Of a DNA stretch of 64,000 nt, positions 35,541 through 43,205 are shown in pieces. The notes beneath the pieces are model-generated. The model had not been told where the DNA came from. It did no database searches and worked only from the letters and a program-made list of their open reading frames with translations. The DNA is from Oceanisphaera litoralis. Its GTDB lineage: Bacteria > Pseudomonadota > Gammaproteobacteria > Enterobacterales > Aeromonadaceae. The translations under genes and the position numbers were made by a program. Location: positions 95,899 through 159,898 of the forward strand of contig NZ_JAFBBE010000007.1 in NCBI RefSeq assembly GCF_016907015.1, written 5' to 3'. How positions within the stretch are numbered: position 1 is the stretch's first letter; every line of letters begins with the position of its first letter.

Positions 35541-35627
35541 AACTTCACCTCTACTACCAAAGCAGTATCGCCAGTCAGCTTCCTAATCCTGCCTTTCAGG
35601 AGATTACTTACAGCAGACAGCAGCTCT

Positions 35628-35918
35628 GAATCACAGGTCTGTCATCTTGTGATTCCGTCCCCAGAGGCAGCAGGGTTACCTTCAACCGACACGCTGCAAG
35701 CACATCCCTGTGTCGCTCGGCAAATGCCATCCATGGCATTTGACGGTCGGCTGAAGGTAATCCCTGCCGCCCCTTCCATACTCGGAGTTGTCTGTTGGCA
35801 ATGCCCTCTGACAACTCCGTGGCCAAGGGAGGGTAAAGGGTGTCTGCTCCGCCGACCATTGGCGCCATGGATGGCGCCGTCGAGCCTCCATGGATGGATT
35901 CACGGCGAGTCGTCGGAG
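35628..35918. repeat. Array of six inverted repeats interrupting xdhB-xdhC
   Basis: Pairs found: GAATCACA 35628-35635 with TGTGATTC 35648-35655; a 21-base arm 35670-35690 with 35746-35767 (one extra base); inside it AAATGCCAT-CC-ATGGCATTT at 35722-35741; CGGAGTTGTC 35783-35792 with GACAACTCCG 35810-35819; CTCCGCCGAC 35847-35856 with GTCGTCGGAG 35909-35918 (one mismatch); inside that GGCGCCAT-GG-ATGGCGCC at 35861-35878. Nearly the whole 413-base gap is thus self-complementary. No convincing gene is seen in it on either strand. Confidence 0.8.
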
Positions 35919-35953
35919 TAGTGTCCTTTGGCCGACTGATGCTATATCCAGAG

Positions 35954-38350
35954 CTACTTGACCAGTACATCCTCGGTCACGGCTTCATCCTGCTCCACCA
36001 GCGCCTGCATCTGCTCCACCGCCCACAGCACCCGCTCCGGCGTGGCCGGTGAGTCCATATGCGGATATTTCCGGTAACCCGCCACGCTCGCCACCGCATC
36101 TTTCAGCGCACACCACACCGAGATACCGAGCATGAAGGGCGGCTCGCCCACTGCCTTGGAGTGAAACACCGTGTCTTCCGGATTCTTGCGGTTTTCCACC
36201 AACCTGACGCGGAAGTCGAGGGGCGTATCGGCCACCGCCGGTATCTTGTACCCCGCCGGGCCCTTGGTCATCAGCCTGCCCTTGTCGTCCCACACCAGCT
36301 CTTCGGTGGTGAGCCAGCCCACGGCCTGAATGAAGGCGCCTTCGACCTGACCCATGTCGATGGCCGGATTCAGCGAGTCGCCCACGTCGTGCAGTATGTC
36401 GGCACGCAATATCTTGTATTCGCCGGTCAGGGTATCGATGATCACCTCGGAGCAGGCGGCGCCGTAGGCGAAGTAGTAGAAAGGGCGACCCCGGCCGGTG
36501 GCATGATCGTAATAGATCTTGGGGGTGCGATAGAAACCGGTGCTCGACAGGGAAATCTGATGTAAATAGGCCAGCTGCACCAATTCCTGAAACGACAGTA
36601 TCTGCTCCCGGATCTGCACGACGTTGTTCCTGAATATCACTTCTTCCGGGCTCACCCGGAAGTGCCCCGCCGCCCAGTCAATCAGCCGCCGCTTGATGAT
36701 CCGGGCCGCATTCTGGGCCGCCTTGCCGTTCAGATCGCTGCCGCTGGAGGCCGCCGTGGGTGAGGTATTGGGTACCTTGTCGGTGTTGGTGGCGGTGATC
36801 TGGATACGATCAATATCCACCTGAAACTCTTCCGCCACTATCTGGGCCACCTTGATGTTCACCCCCTGGCCCATCTCGGTGCCGCCGTGGTTGAGGTGGA
36901 TACTGCCGTCGGTGTAGATGTGCACCAGGGCACCGGCCTGGTTGAGGAAGGTGGCGGTAAAGGAAATACCGAACTTCACCGGCGTGATGGCGATCCCCTT
37001 TTTCAGGATCGGGCTTTGAGCGTTGAAGGCCTTGATCGCCTCGCGCCGGCTGGCGTATTCGGAAGACAGCTCCAGCTCCGCCACCAGTTCGTGAAGGATG
37101 TTGTGCTCCACCGGCTGGTGATAATGGGTGACGTTGCGCTCGTTCTTGCCGTAGAAGTTTATCTTGCGGATCTCCAGCGGATCCTTGCCAAGCTTCGAGG
37201 CGATCTCGTCCATTACATGTTCTATGGTCATCATGCCCTGAGGACCACCGAAACCACGAAAGGCGGTGTTGGACGCCGTGTTGGTCTTGCAGCGATGGCC
37301 GATCACGGTCGCCTCGCCCAGATAATAGGCGTTGTCCGAGTGGAACATGGCCCGGTCGACAATCGAGGATGACAGATCCGGGGAATAGCCGCAGTTACCG
37401 GCCACGATGATCTCCGCCGCCTCGATGCGGCCGTTATCGTCGAAGCCTATCTTGTACTGGTTGAAGAAGGGATGACGCTTGCCGGTCATCATCATGTCGT
37501 CGACCCGCGGCAACCGCATCTTGGCCGGGCGGCCGGTCAGCCGTGCCACCACCGCCGCCATGCAGGCGGGGCCGGCGGCCTGGGTTTCCTTGCCGCCGAA
37601 GCCGCCGCCCATGCGGCGCATGTCGATCACGACTTTGTGCATGGGCACGCCCAGCACGCCGGCCACCAGTTTCTGGATCTCGGTCGGATTCTGGCTGGAG
37701 GTGAACACCATGATGCCGCCGTCTTCGGTGGGCACCACAGAGCTGACCTGGGTTTCCAGATAGAAATGTTCCTGACCGCCGATATGCAGGCTGCCTTCAA
37801 TCACATGCCTGGCATGCCTGAGCCCGGCGGCGGAGTCACCGCGCTGCTGCTTGTGACTCTCGGTCACGAACAGCTCCTGTTCCAGCGCCGCTTCCACCGA
37901 CAGTACCGCCGGCAGATCTTCGTACTCGACGATGGCGGCCATGGCCGCCTTGCGCGCCGTGTCCAGATCTTTCGCCGCCACCGCCAGTATCGGCTGACCA
38001 ACATACTCGACCTTGCCGTCCGCCAACAAGGGATCGCCGGCCAGAATGGGGCCTATATCCAGCTCGCCCGGCACATCGTCGGCGGTAATGGCGATGGCGA
38101 CGCCGTCAAACCGGTAACAGGGGGCCACATCCAGTTTGGTGATGCGGGCGTGGGCCCGCTCCGACAGCCGCGCATAGAGATGCAGCTGATTGGGAAATTC
38201 CAGCCGATCGTCTATGTATTGCGCTTCACCCGCCACATGCATTGCCGCACTGTCGTGAGGCACCTTCTTGCCCACCCCGGTCTGCAGGCTCTGTTTGACC
38301 CGTTCCATCATCTCGTCGCTGGTGAGTGTGTTCGGTTGCGTGTTAGACAT
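35954..38350 (-). CDS. xdhB: Xanthine dehydrogenase molybdopterin-binding subunit
   Basis: Catalytic Moco subunit that hydroxylates hypoxanthine and xanthine to urate. 798 residues, matching Pseudomonas-type XdhB. Signatures: GGFGGKETQA and the substrate-site Arg in FRGFGGPQGMMTIEH, AAGSGSDLNGKAA-like ASSGSDLNG, and near the C-terminus the catalytic Glu in KAVGEPPFMLG. The start ATG overlaps the end of xdhA by 8 bases, so XdhA and XdhB are co-translated. A hairpin-rich block separates it from xdhC. Confidence 0.95.
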   Translation of the reverse strand: MSNTQPNTLTSDEMMERVKQSLQTGVGKKVPHDSAAMHVAGEAQYIDDRLEFPNQLHLYARLSERAHARITKLDVAPCYRFDGVAIAITADDVPGELDIGPILAGDPLLADGKVEYVGQPILAVAAKDLDTARKAAMAAIVEYEDLPAVLSVEAALEQELFVTESHKQQRGDSAAGLRHARHVIEGSLHIGGQEHFYLETQVSSVVPTEDGGIMVFTSSQNPTEIQKLVAGVLGVPMHKVVIDMRRMGGGFGGKETQAAGPACMAAVVARLTGRPAKMRLPRVDDMMMTGKRHPFFNQYKIGFDDNGRIEAAEIIVAGNCGYSPDLSSSIVDRAMFHSDNAYYLGEATVIGHRCKTNTASNTAFRGFGGPQGMMTIEHVMDEIASKLGKDPLEIRKINFYGKNERNVTHYHQPVEHNILHELVAELELSSEYASRREAIKAFNAQSPILKKGIAITPVKFGISFTATFLNQAGALVHIYTDGSIHLNHGGTEMGQGVNIKVAQIVAEEFQVDIDRIQITATNTDKVPNTSPTAASSGSDLNGKAAQNAARIIKRRLIDWAAGHFRVSPEEVIFRNNVVQIREQILSFQELVQLAYLHQISLSSTGFYRTPKIYYDHATGRGRPFYYFAYGAACSEVIIDTLTGEYKILRADILHDVGDSLNPAIDMGQVEGAFIQAVGWLTTEELVWDDKGRLMTKGPAGYKIPAVADTPLDFRVRLVENRKNPEDTVFHSKAVGEPPFMLGISVWCALKDAVASVAGYRKYPHMDSPATPERVLWAVEQMQALVEQDEAVTEDVLVK

Positions 38351-39788
38351 AAGACGTCACCCTGGTTTCCGGTGTCAGACTCTGCTGCTCGATGAAAAAC
38401 TTGTAGAGCAGGTTGCTGGCGGTTTTGCTGCGGTATTCCTTGCTGGCCCGGAAGTCGGACAGCGGCTCGAAATCACCGGTCAGCGCCTTCATCGCCGCCT
38501 TGACGGTGGCATGGTTCCAGGGCTGGCCGAGCAGCGCCCGCTCACAGGCCGCAGCACGTTTGGGTACCGCCGCCATGCCGCCGAAGCCGATGCGGGCACC
38601 GGTCACGGTGCCGTCTTCAATGGTCAGATTGAAGGCGCCACACACCGCAGAAATATCGTCATCCAGTCGTTTAGACAGTTTGTAGACCCTGAAGTGCTGA
38701 TTGGCCGTCGGCTTGGGCACGATGATCTGCTCGATGAATTCGCCTGCTTCCAGCGCGGTCAGCTTGTATCCGAGGAAATATTCTTCGATGGGCAGATCGC
38801 GCACAGTGTCGCCCTTGCGCAAGACCAAACGGGCGTTCAGGGCCATCAGCACCGGCGGCGCATCGCCGATGGGAGAGGCGTTGCCGATATTACCGCCCAG
38901 GGTGCCCTGGTTGCGGATCTGCAGGGAAGCAAAACGGTGCAGCAGCTCACCGAGGTCGGGAAAGACCCGGCTCAGCGCCTCATAGCTGTCGCTCAGGCTG
39001 CGGGCGGCGCCAATCACCAACTGGTGTTCATCTTCTTCCAGCTGTTTCATGTCGGCTACCTTGCCCACATAAATCATCTTCGGCAGTTCGCGGTAGAGCT
39101 GGGTCACTTCCAGCGCCAGATCGGTACCTCCGGCCAGCAGACGGGCGTCCGGGTGCTGTACCAGCAGCGCCGCCAGCTCATCGCTGGAGACCGGCGAGTA
39201 GCATACCTGGCCGTTTCCGTTCAGGGTAATCTGGGTATCGACCTGAATCCGATCGAGCGCGGCCAGTATCTCGGCCTCGTAGCGGGAGAAGTCATCGGCC
39301 CGCTGCGGCTGCTCGGCAATGGCCAGGGCTGCATCGACGATGGGACGATAACCGGTGCAGCGACACAGGTTGCCGCCCAGGGCTTCGAGAATATCGTGCC
39401 TGTCGGCCGAGGGCGTGTTTTTGCTGAGCGCAAACATCGACATGATAAAGCCGGGCGTACAGAAGCCACACTGGGAGCCGTGAAAGTCCACCATCGCCTG
39501 CTGCACCGGGTGCAGACTGCCGTCTTTCGACTTGAGATCTTCCACCGTGATCAGCTGCTTGCCGTGCAGTGCCGAGACGAAGGTCAGGCAGGCGTTCACC
39601 GTTTGATAACGGATGTGCTCCCCTTCCCGTTCGCCCAGCACCACGGTGCAGGCGCCGCAGTCGCCGGACGCGCACCCTTCCTTGGTACCGGTCTTGCCCA
39701 CTCGCGTACGCAGGTAATTGAGCACCGTCATGTTTGGCGAAAGGTCTTGCTCCTCCCGCATCTCCCGGTTAAGCAGAAACTGAATCAC
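38343..39788 (-). CDS. xdhA: Xanthine dehydrogenase small subunit (2Fe-2S and FAD)
   Basis: Electron-transfer subunit with two [2Fe-2S] clusters and FAD. About 481 residues from a GTG start at 39788, which has GGAGG 7 bases before it and gives VIQFLLNREMREE. The longer open frame upstream crosses the promoter and is rejected. N-terminal cluster: GCASGDCGACTVVLG; second cluster: CGFCTPG and LCRCTGYRPI. FAD domain (about 190-370): LLAGGTDLALEV and TLGGNIGNASPIGD, then the CO-dehydrogenase-flavoprotein C-terminal domain. First gene of the xdh operon, directly downstream of the RutR-like gene. Confidence 0.94.
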   Translation of the reverse strand: MIQFLLNREMREEQDLSPNMTVLNYLRTRVGKTGTKEGCASGDCGACTVVLGEREGEHIRYQTVNACLTFVSALHGKQLITVEDLKSKDGSLHPVQQAMVDFHGSQCGFCTPGFIMSMFALSKNTPSADRHDILEALGGNLCRCTGYRPIVDAALAIAEQPQRADDFSRYEAEILAALDRIQVDTQITLNGNGQVCYSPVSSDELAALLVQHPDARLLAGGTDLALEVTQLYRELPKMIYVGKVADMKQLEEDEHQLVIGAARSLSDSYEALSRVFPDLGELLHRFASLQIRNQGTLGGNIGNASPIGDAPPVLMALNARLVLRKGDTVRDLPIEEYFLGYKLTALEAGEFIEQIIVPKPTANQHFRVYKLSKRLDDDISAVCGAFNLTIEDGTVTGARIGFGGMAAVPKRAAACERALLGQPWNHATVKAAMKALTGDFEPLSDFRASKEYRSKTASNLLYKFFIEQQSLTPETRVTSYV

Positions 39789-39858
39789 GGCTTGCCTCCT
39801 TCCGCGAATACACGGCACACATTGCCGACCACCGGTGGTAGTAGTATCTTCACCTGTA

Positions 39859-39887
39859 ATTAAAGTTAAACCTGACCAATGGTTCAA
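39859..39887 (-). promoter_or_regulatory. xdhA promoter with embedded RutR-type operator
   Basis: On the minus strand TTGAAC (39887-39882), a 17-base spacer and TTTAAT (39864-39859) form a good sigma-70 promoter about 70 bases before the xdhA GTG. The plus-strand sequence CTGACCAATGGTTCAA (39872-39887) inside it matches the E. coli RutR consensus TTGACCANNTGGTCAA at 11 of 14 defined positions. A RutR-like repressor gene is adjacent. Confidence 0.65.
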
Positions 39888-39913
39888 TAAACATTGTGTC
39901 ATCCGACAAGCTG

Positions 39914-39993
39914 AACCTGCACCCCGTCGTGAAGCGATGGTCATCACCGGAGCTTCATCGATTAGAGGTACCGGTGACGGTGGCAGGTTTTTT
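39914..39993 (+). other. Terminator-like long hairpin with T-run upstream of the xdhA promoter
   Basis: AACCTGCACCCCGTC (39914-39928) can pair with GACGGTGGCAGGTT (39976-39989), followed on the plus strand by T6. The interior has further pairing (ACCGG/CCGGT and GAAGC/GCTTC). There is no plus-strand gene to terminate. On the minus strand it lies in the 3' region of the RutR-like gene. The rest of 39789-40117 shows only the promoter listed separately. Confidence 0.5.
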
Positions 39994-40117
39994 CGCCTTT
40001 TATATGCAGTGTAGAGGGAGCGGTGCCGGATAAGGGTGGGAAAGGAAGTGACTGCAGCGGCAGAGAGTGACGTCAGCACAAGGTACCGACGTCGTCGCGG
40101 TGGGAGGCAGCTCCTCG

Positions 40118-40738
40118 TCAGGCGCCGGGCAGGGACTGCACCTCGCAACCCCCGATCACCAGCCGGGTGATCAGCTGGGCCGCCCGTTCGAAATCGTCAT
40201 CGTCCAGCTCCTCCTTGCCCAGCGCCATGGTGATCTGCCAGTTGAAGTCGGCATAGGTCTGGGTCGAGGCCCAGATGGCGAACAACAGATGATGGGCATC
40301 GACGGGGGCCATCAGCCCCTGCCCCATCCAGTCGGTCAGCTTGCCGCTCAGGGTGCGGGTCTGTTCGCTCAGTCGTGCAACGATATCTTCCGGCAGATGC
40401 GGAGCCCCGTGCATGATTTCATTGGCAAACACCTTGGAGGCATAGGGGTAGTCTTTCGAGATCATCAGCTTGGATTTGATATAGGCGGTCAGCGCCATGA
40501 CCGGATCCCGGTACTCGATAAAAGGCGCCGAGGCCGCCAGCAGAGGCTCGGTGACACTTTCGAGCACGGCGCGATAGAGTTTTTCCTTGCTGCCGAAATA
40601 ATAGTAGATATTCGGTTTCGGCAGTTCGGCCAGCTCGGCAATGGTGGCGGTCTTGGTGGCCGCATAACCGTTTTCGGCAAAGACGCGGCTGGCGGCACGG
40701 ATGATGATTTCTTCGTTTTTAGCTCTGATCCGGGACAT
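40118..40738 (-). CDS. RutR-like TetR/AcrR family regulator
   Basis: 206 residues from the ATG at 40738 (MSRIRAKNEEIIIRAA). The open frame upstream lacks family similarity. TetR helix-turn-helix at about 10-55: FAENGYAATKTATIAELAELPKPNIYYYFGSKEKLY. The C-terminal ligand domain has the RutR-subfamily look (KVFANEIMHGAPHLP, FAIWASTQTYADF). RutR in E. coli binds uracil/thymine and controls pyrimidine and purine genes. Position directly upstream of xdhA, plus a RutR-type site in the xdhA promoter, suggests control of xdh. Ligand specificity is not deducible. Confidence 0.85.
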   Translation of the reverse strand: MSRIRAKNEEIIIRAASRVFAENGYAATKTATIAELAELPKPNIYYYFGSKEKLYRAVLESVTEPLLAASAPFIEYRDPVMALTAYIKSKLMISKDYPYASKVFANEIMHGAPHLPEDIVARLSEQTRTLSGKLTDWMGQGLMAPVDAHHLLFAIWASTQTYADFNWQITMALGKEELDDDDFERAAQLITRLVIGGCEVQSLPGA

Positions 40739-41058
40739 ACTGATTTTCAGGCTCCAGGCCATAAAATAAAAAGTGATATTCGCTAACCATACCCGAGTTC
40801 GGACACGAGTTCGGCAGAAAAACACAAAAGACACGCAATGCTAACGTAACCGGAAAACATTTAACATGAGGGTGATTTATTTATTACTCGTTGACCAATA
40901 CCCATTCCATGACGCATCTGAACCTATTGAAGCCTCGGACCAGAGGCAACACAGCCGCCTCCCTCGACACGCCATAAACCCATCCATGGCACATACCTTG
41001 CTTTGTACTGGCGTGAGTATTGCGACTTCAGACGGCCGTCTGGATTGTGGAGAAGAAG
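40739..41058. other. Intergenic region with short inverted repeats, no gene seen
   Basis: Divergent region between the RutR-like gene and the sieB-like gene. It contains GCCTC-GGACCA-GAGGC (40932-40947), an ACCCATCCATGGCAC tract at 40979-40993 that recalls the CCATCCATGGCA core of the xdhB-xdhC hairpin array, and a 14-bp perfect palindrome CAGACGGCCGTCTG (41029-41042) 16 bases before the sieB-like ATG. No reliable promoter hexamers could be assigned. Confidence 0.45.
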
Positions 41059-41631
41059 ATGCTGGATGTACGACAGGTTTCACCGCTTAACTGGTTTATG
41101 TGCTGGCTACTGCTGAGCTGTATCCTGATGACACTGCTGCCAAGCCGCCTGTTTTCCGGTGCCTTCGGCCTCTGGCTGAATGACTATCGGCTGCTGTTTG
41201 TCCTGGCGATGGTCGCGTCTGCAGCTTATTTTTTATCTCACGCTGCCATCATGCTGTTTCAGCACGTGTTTTATCGCAAGCAGCGCCTGATGCAACAAAA
41301 GCTGTTGAAGGAATTACTGGACTACCTCGACGCCAGCGAAAAGGCGGTGCTGCGAGAGTTCGTGATCCAGCGTAAAAACGTCATAAAATTGCCGGTGACC
41401 GAAGCTGCCGTCAAAAATCTGCTGGAACAGGGCATTCTGACCTACGCCTTTGGTGAGCCGGGAGAAGCGGGGCTGAATGCCATCAAGCCCTTGATGATCA
41501 CCATGGCGGCACGGCCCCTGCTCACCTTCAAGGTGCTGGGTCTGAACCCGGCCAACATGACCGAGGAGCAAAAGCACCAGATACTCAACAACAGACCCAG
41601 ATATGCCTACAAGCAGCTGGACAGGCACTAA
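41059..41631 (+). CDS. Superinfection-exclusion-B-like membrane protein
   Basis: 190 residues from an ATG behind GGAGAAGAAG. Two hydrophobic segments in the first 80 residues (NWFMCWLLLSCILMTLLP and LLFVLAMVASAAYFLSHAAIMLF), then a soluble C-terminal domain with SEKAVLREFVIQRKNVIKLPVTEAAVKNLLEQGIL. This two-span-plus-soluble layout and the EKAxLREF motif resemble proteins annotated as super-infection exclusion protein B (SieB family). These chromosomal homologues occur outside prophages, and a phage-exclusion role is not shown. No phage genes are nearby. Convergent with mgsA: the stops are adjacent. Confidence 0.6.
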   Translation: MLDVRQVSPLNWFMCWLLLSCILMTLLPSRLFSGAFGLWLNDYRLLFVLAMVASAAYFLSHAAIMLFQHVFYRKQRLMQQKLLKELLDYLDASEKAVLREFVIQRKNVIKLPVTEAAVKNLLEQGILTYAFGEPGEAGLNAIKPLMITMAARPLLTFKVLGLNPANMTEEQKHQILNNRPRYAYKQLDRH

Positions 41632-42096
41632 TCACAGCTCTTTGGTTCTTTCCCTCAGATAGCCGTCGTAATCCGGTATGCAAATGCTGAAATCCCGGCT
41701 CATCTGCACGCTGTCCATCAGCATGTCGGCCGTCGCCATATTGGTGGCCACCGGTATGTTCCACACCGTAGCGAGGCGCAGTAACGCCTTCACATCCGGA
41801 TCGTGAGGCACCGCATTGAGCGGATCCCAGAAAAAAATCAGCACGTCGATTTTACCTTCGGCGATCAGGGCGCCGAGCTGTTGATCGCCCCCCATTGGGC
41901 CGGACATCAGGCAGCGCACCGGCAGCCCAACCTGGCGGCTGAGCATGCTTCCGGTCGTGCCGGTGGCGTACAGGTGATGCAACTTCAGCGCTTCGGCCCG
42001 ACGGTCGACCCAGGCCAGTAATTGCTCTTTCTTGTGATCATGCGCCACCAGCGCCACATTCTTGTGGGCCGACAAGGTTCTTTGCGTCTCTTTCAT
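41632..42096 (-). CDS. mgsA: Methylglyoxal synthase
   Basis: Converts dihydroxyacetone phosphate to methylglyoxal and phosphate, a bypass of lower glycolysis. 154 residues from the ATG at 42096 ([23 protein letters not shown]), which matches the E. coli start. The open frame extends 15 codons upstream without similarity. Active-site segments: [26 protein letters not shown] and [22 protein letters not shown], including the catalytic Asp and His residues of the family. Confidence 0.96.
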   Translation of the reverse strand: MKETQRTLSAHKNVALVAHDHKKEQLLAWVDRRAEALKLHHLYATGTTGSMLSRQVGLPVRCLMSGPMGGDQQLGALIAEGKIDVLIFFWDPLNAVPHDPDVKALLRLATVWNIPVATNMATADMLMDSVQMSRDFSICIPDYDGYLRERTKEL

Positions 42097-42170
42097 CGAT
42101 ATCCAGGTCCTGGCAAAAAAAGTCAGACCCATACTAGCCAAAGCGGCGTCAAATAAGCAGCCCTAAACGC

Positions 42171-42193
42171 AAAAAAGCCCCTTCTCGGGGCTT
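42171..42193 (-). terminator. Rho-independent terminator of bfd
   Basis: Minus strand AAGCCCC-GAGAA-GGGGCTT followed by TTTT. It lies downstream of bfd and between it and mgsA. Confidence 0.85.
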
Positions 42194-42243
42194 GTTGCGG
42201 CGGGTAAAGAGGTTTGGCGATGGCGTCTTGAGCAGCTTCTCTA

Positions 42244-42294
42244 CTTAAGAGACTTCCCTGCTTAAGCGACTTCCCCGCTTAAGCAACTTCGTAG
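42244..42294. repeat. Three 17-bp tandem repeats at the 3' end of bfd
   Basis: CTTAAGAGACTTCCCTG (42244-42260), CTTAAGCGACTTCCCCG (42261-42277) and CTTAAGCAACTTCGTAG (42278-42294). The third unit is the end of bfd itself, including its stop; the others are extra copies downstream. Confidence 0.8.
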
Positions 42295-42470
42295 TAGAGG
42301 TGCGTCTTGGCATTTTCTTCTGCCAGTATGGCCAGGGCAACCGGAATGCATTTTCCGCATTGAGCACCGACGCCGAGCTCCTGTTTCAGATCCCTGAATT
42401 CGGTGTTGCCTTCTGCCACCGCGGCTTTCAGCTGACGTTCGGTAATGCCCCTGCACAAACACACATACAT
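42279..42470 (-). CDS. bfd: Bacterioferritin-associated ferredoxin
   Basis: Small [2Fe-2S] protein that reduces and releases iron from bacterioferritin. 63 residues, normal length. The four cluster ligands are Cys4 and Cys6 (CLC) and the CGKC pair near residue 38. The N-terminus MYVCLCRGITERQL is typical. Iron regulation is supported by a Fur-box-like site 36 bases upstream. No bfr gene is adjacent. Its last codons are triplicated as 17-bp repeats downstream. Confidence 0.94.
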   Translation of the reverse strand: MYVCLCRGITERQLKAAVAEGNTEFRDLKQELGVGAQCGKCIPVALAILAEENAKTHLYYEVA

Positions 42471-42505
42471 CGATAAACCCTCCGCTTCAATCCGGTAAAT
42501 CTAAA

Positions 42506-42520
42506 TGATAGCGGTTATCA
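42506..42520. promoter_or_regulatory. Fur box upstream of bfd
   Basis: TGATAGCGGTTATCA matches the 7-1-7 Fur consensus TGATAATnATTATCA at 10 of 14 defined positions with both TGATA/TATCA ends intact, within an AATGATA...TTATCAAT context. Located 36-50 bases before the bfd ATG. Confidence 0.7.
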
Positions 42521-42609
42521 ATGCAAGAATTTATTTGTCGAAAAAAACGACTCACATCACAGATCCCGGCACCACCCTCTCGGCGGAAAACCGGCACAAG
42601 AGGCCAGGA

Positions 42610-43056
42610 TCATTCAGGTTTGTCTATGCTCCCCGCATCAGCGTCCAGACGAGGCGACAGGCTCGACAAGTCGTAACCGGCACCGGCTGCGAGCTGTAAC
42701 AACTCCACCGTCGATTGCTGCCCGCCCCGGGCCTGGGCCAGGGCCCACAGGGTGATGGAACGGGTTCCGGTACGGCAGAAGGCCAGCACCGGCTCCTCTT
42801 TGCCGGCCAGCGCCTGCGTAAAGGTGGCTACCGCTTCGTCGGTGAACTGACCGGACGAGATTGGGATCCAATACCAGTCGAAACCTTGCGCTCGCGCCTC
42901 GGCTGCCAGCGCTTCCGCCGCCGGCTGTCCTTCTGCCTCACCGTCGGGTCGGTTGCAGATGAGAGTTCGATAGCCTGCCGCCTTCAGCGGCAGTAAATCG
43001 GCGGCGGTCACCTGATCGGCAACCGAGAAAGAGGAAGTGACCGGTTTGATATCCAT
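42610..43056 (-). CDS. TIGR01244/DUF442 family phosphatase-like (BLH-type) protein
   Basis: 148 residues with a cysteine-based phosphatase fold: the P-loop FCRTGTRS (about residues 94-101) supplies the catalytic Cys and Arg. An N-terminal SVADQVTAADLLPLKAAGYRTLICNRPDGE is the family signature. Homologues are the rhodanese/phosphatase-like part of beta-lactamase-hydrolase-like proteins implicated in sulfide oxidation in BigR-regulated operons. No persulfide dioxygenase or BigR gene is near, so pathway assignment is not possible. A perfect 18-bp inverted repeat lies 44 bases upstream. Confidence 0.82.
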   Translation of the reverse strand: MDIKPVTSSFSVADQVTAADLLPLKAAGYRTLICNRPDGEAEGQPAAEALAAEARAQGFDWYWIPISSGQFTDEAVATFTQALAGKEEPVLAFCRTGTRSITLWALAQARGGQQSTVELLQLAAGAGYDLSSLSPRLDADAGSIDKPE

Positions 43057-43099
43057 ATAACACCTCGGTGAATTGGCTGAATCGTGAAGATAACAGCAT

Positions 43100-43147
43100 A
43101 CGGCAAACCAATAACATTAGCATATCCTGATGTTATTGGTTTGCCGT
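43100..43147. repeat. Perfect 18-bp inverted repeat between tuf and the TIGR01244 gene
   Basis: Arm 43100-43117 (ACGGCAAACCAATAACAT) and its exact complement 43130-43147 enclose a 12-base loop. There is no T-run on either side, and the tuf terminator is a separate hairpin 11 bases away. Confidence 0.8.
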
Positions 43148-43158
43148 CACGCAGCAAC

Positions 43159-43186
43159 AAAAAAGGAGGCCGAAGCCTCCTTTTTT
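43159..43186 (-). terminator. Terminator of the str operon (after tuf), bidirectional in form
   Basis: A6-GGAGGC-CGAA-GCCTCC-T6, 20 bases beyond the tuf stop. Confidence 0.93.
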
Positions 43187-43205
43187 GTGCAATCAAGGAA
43201 CGTTA

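Noticed and set aside
35608..35970. 120-codon minus-strand frame in the xdhB-xdhC gap, and an overlapping plus-strand frame
   Set aside because: Both run through the hairpin array, have no recognisable domain and no good ribosome-binding site. Openness is explained by the palindromic GC-rich sequence.
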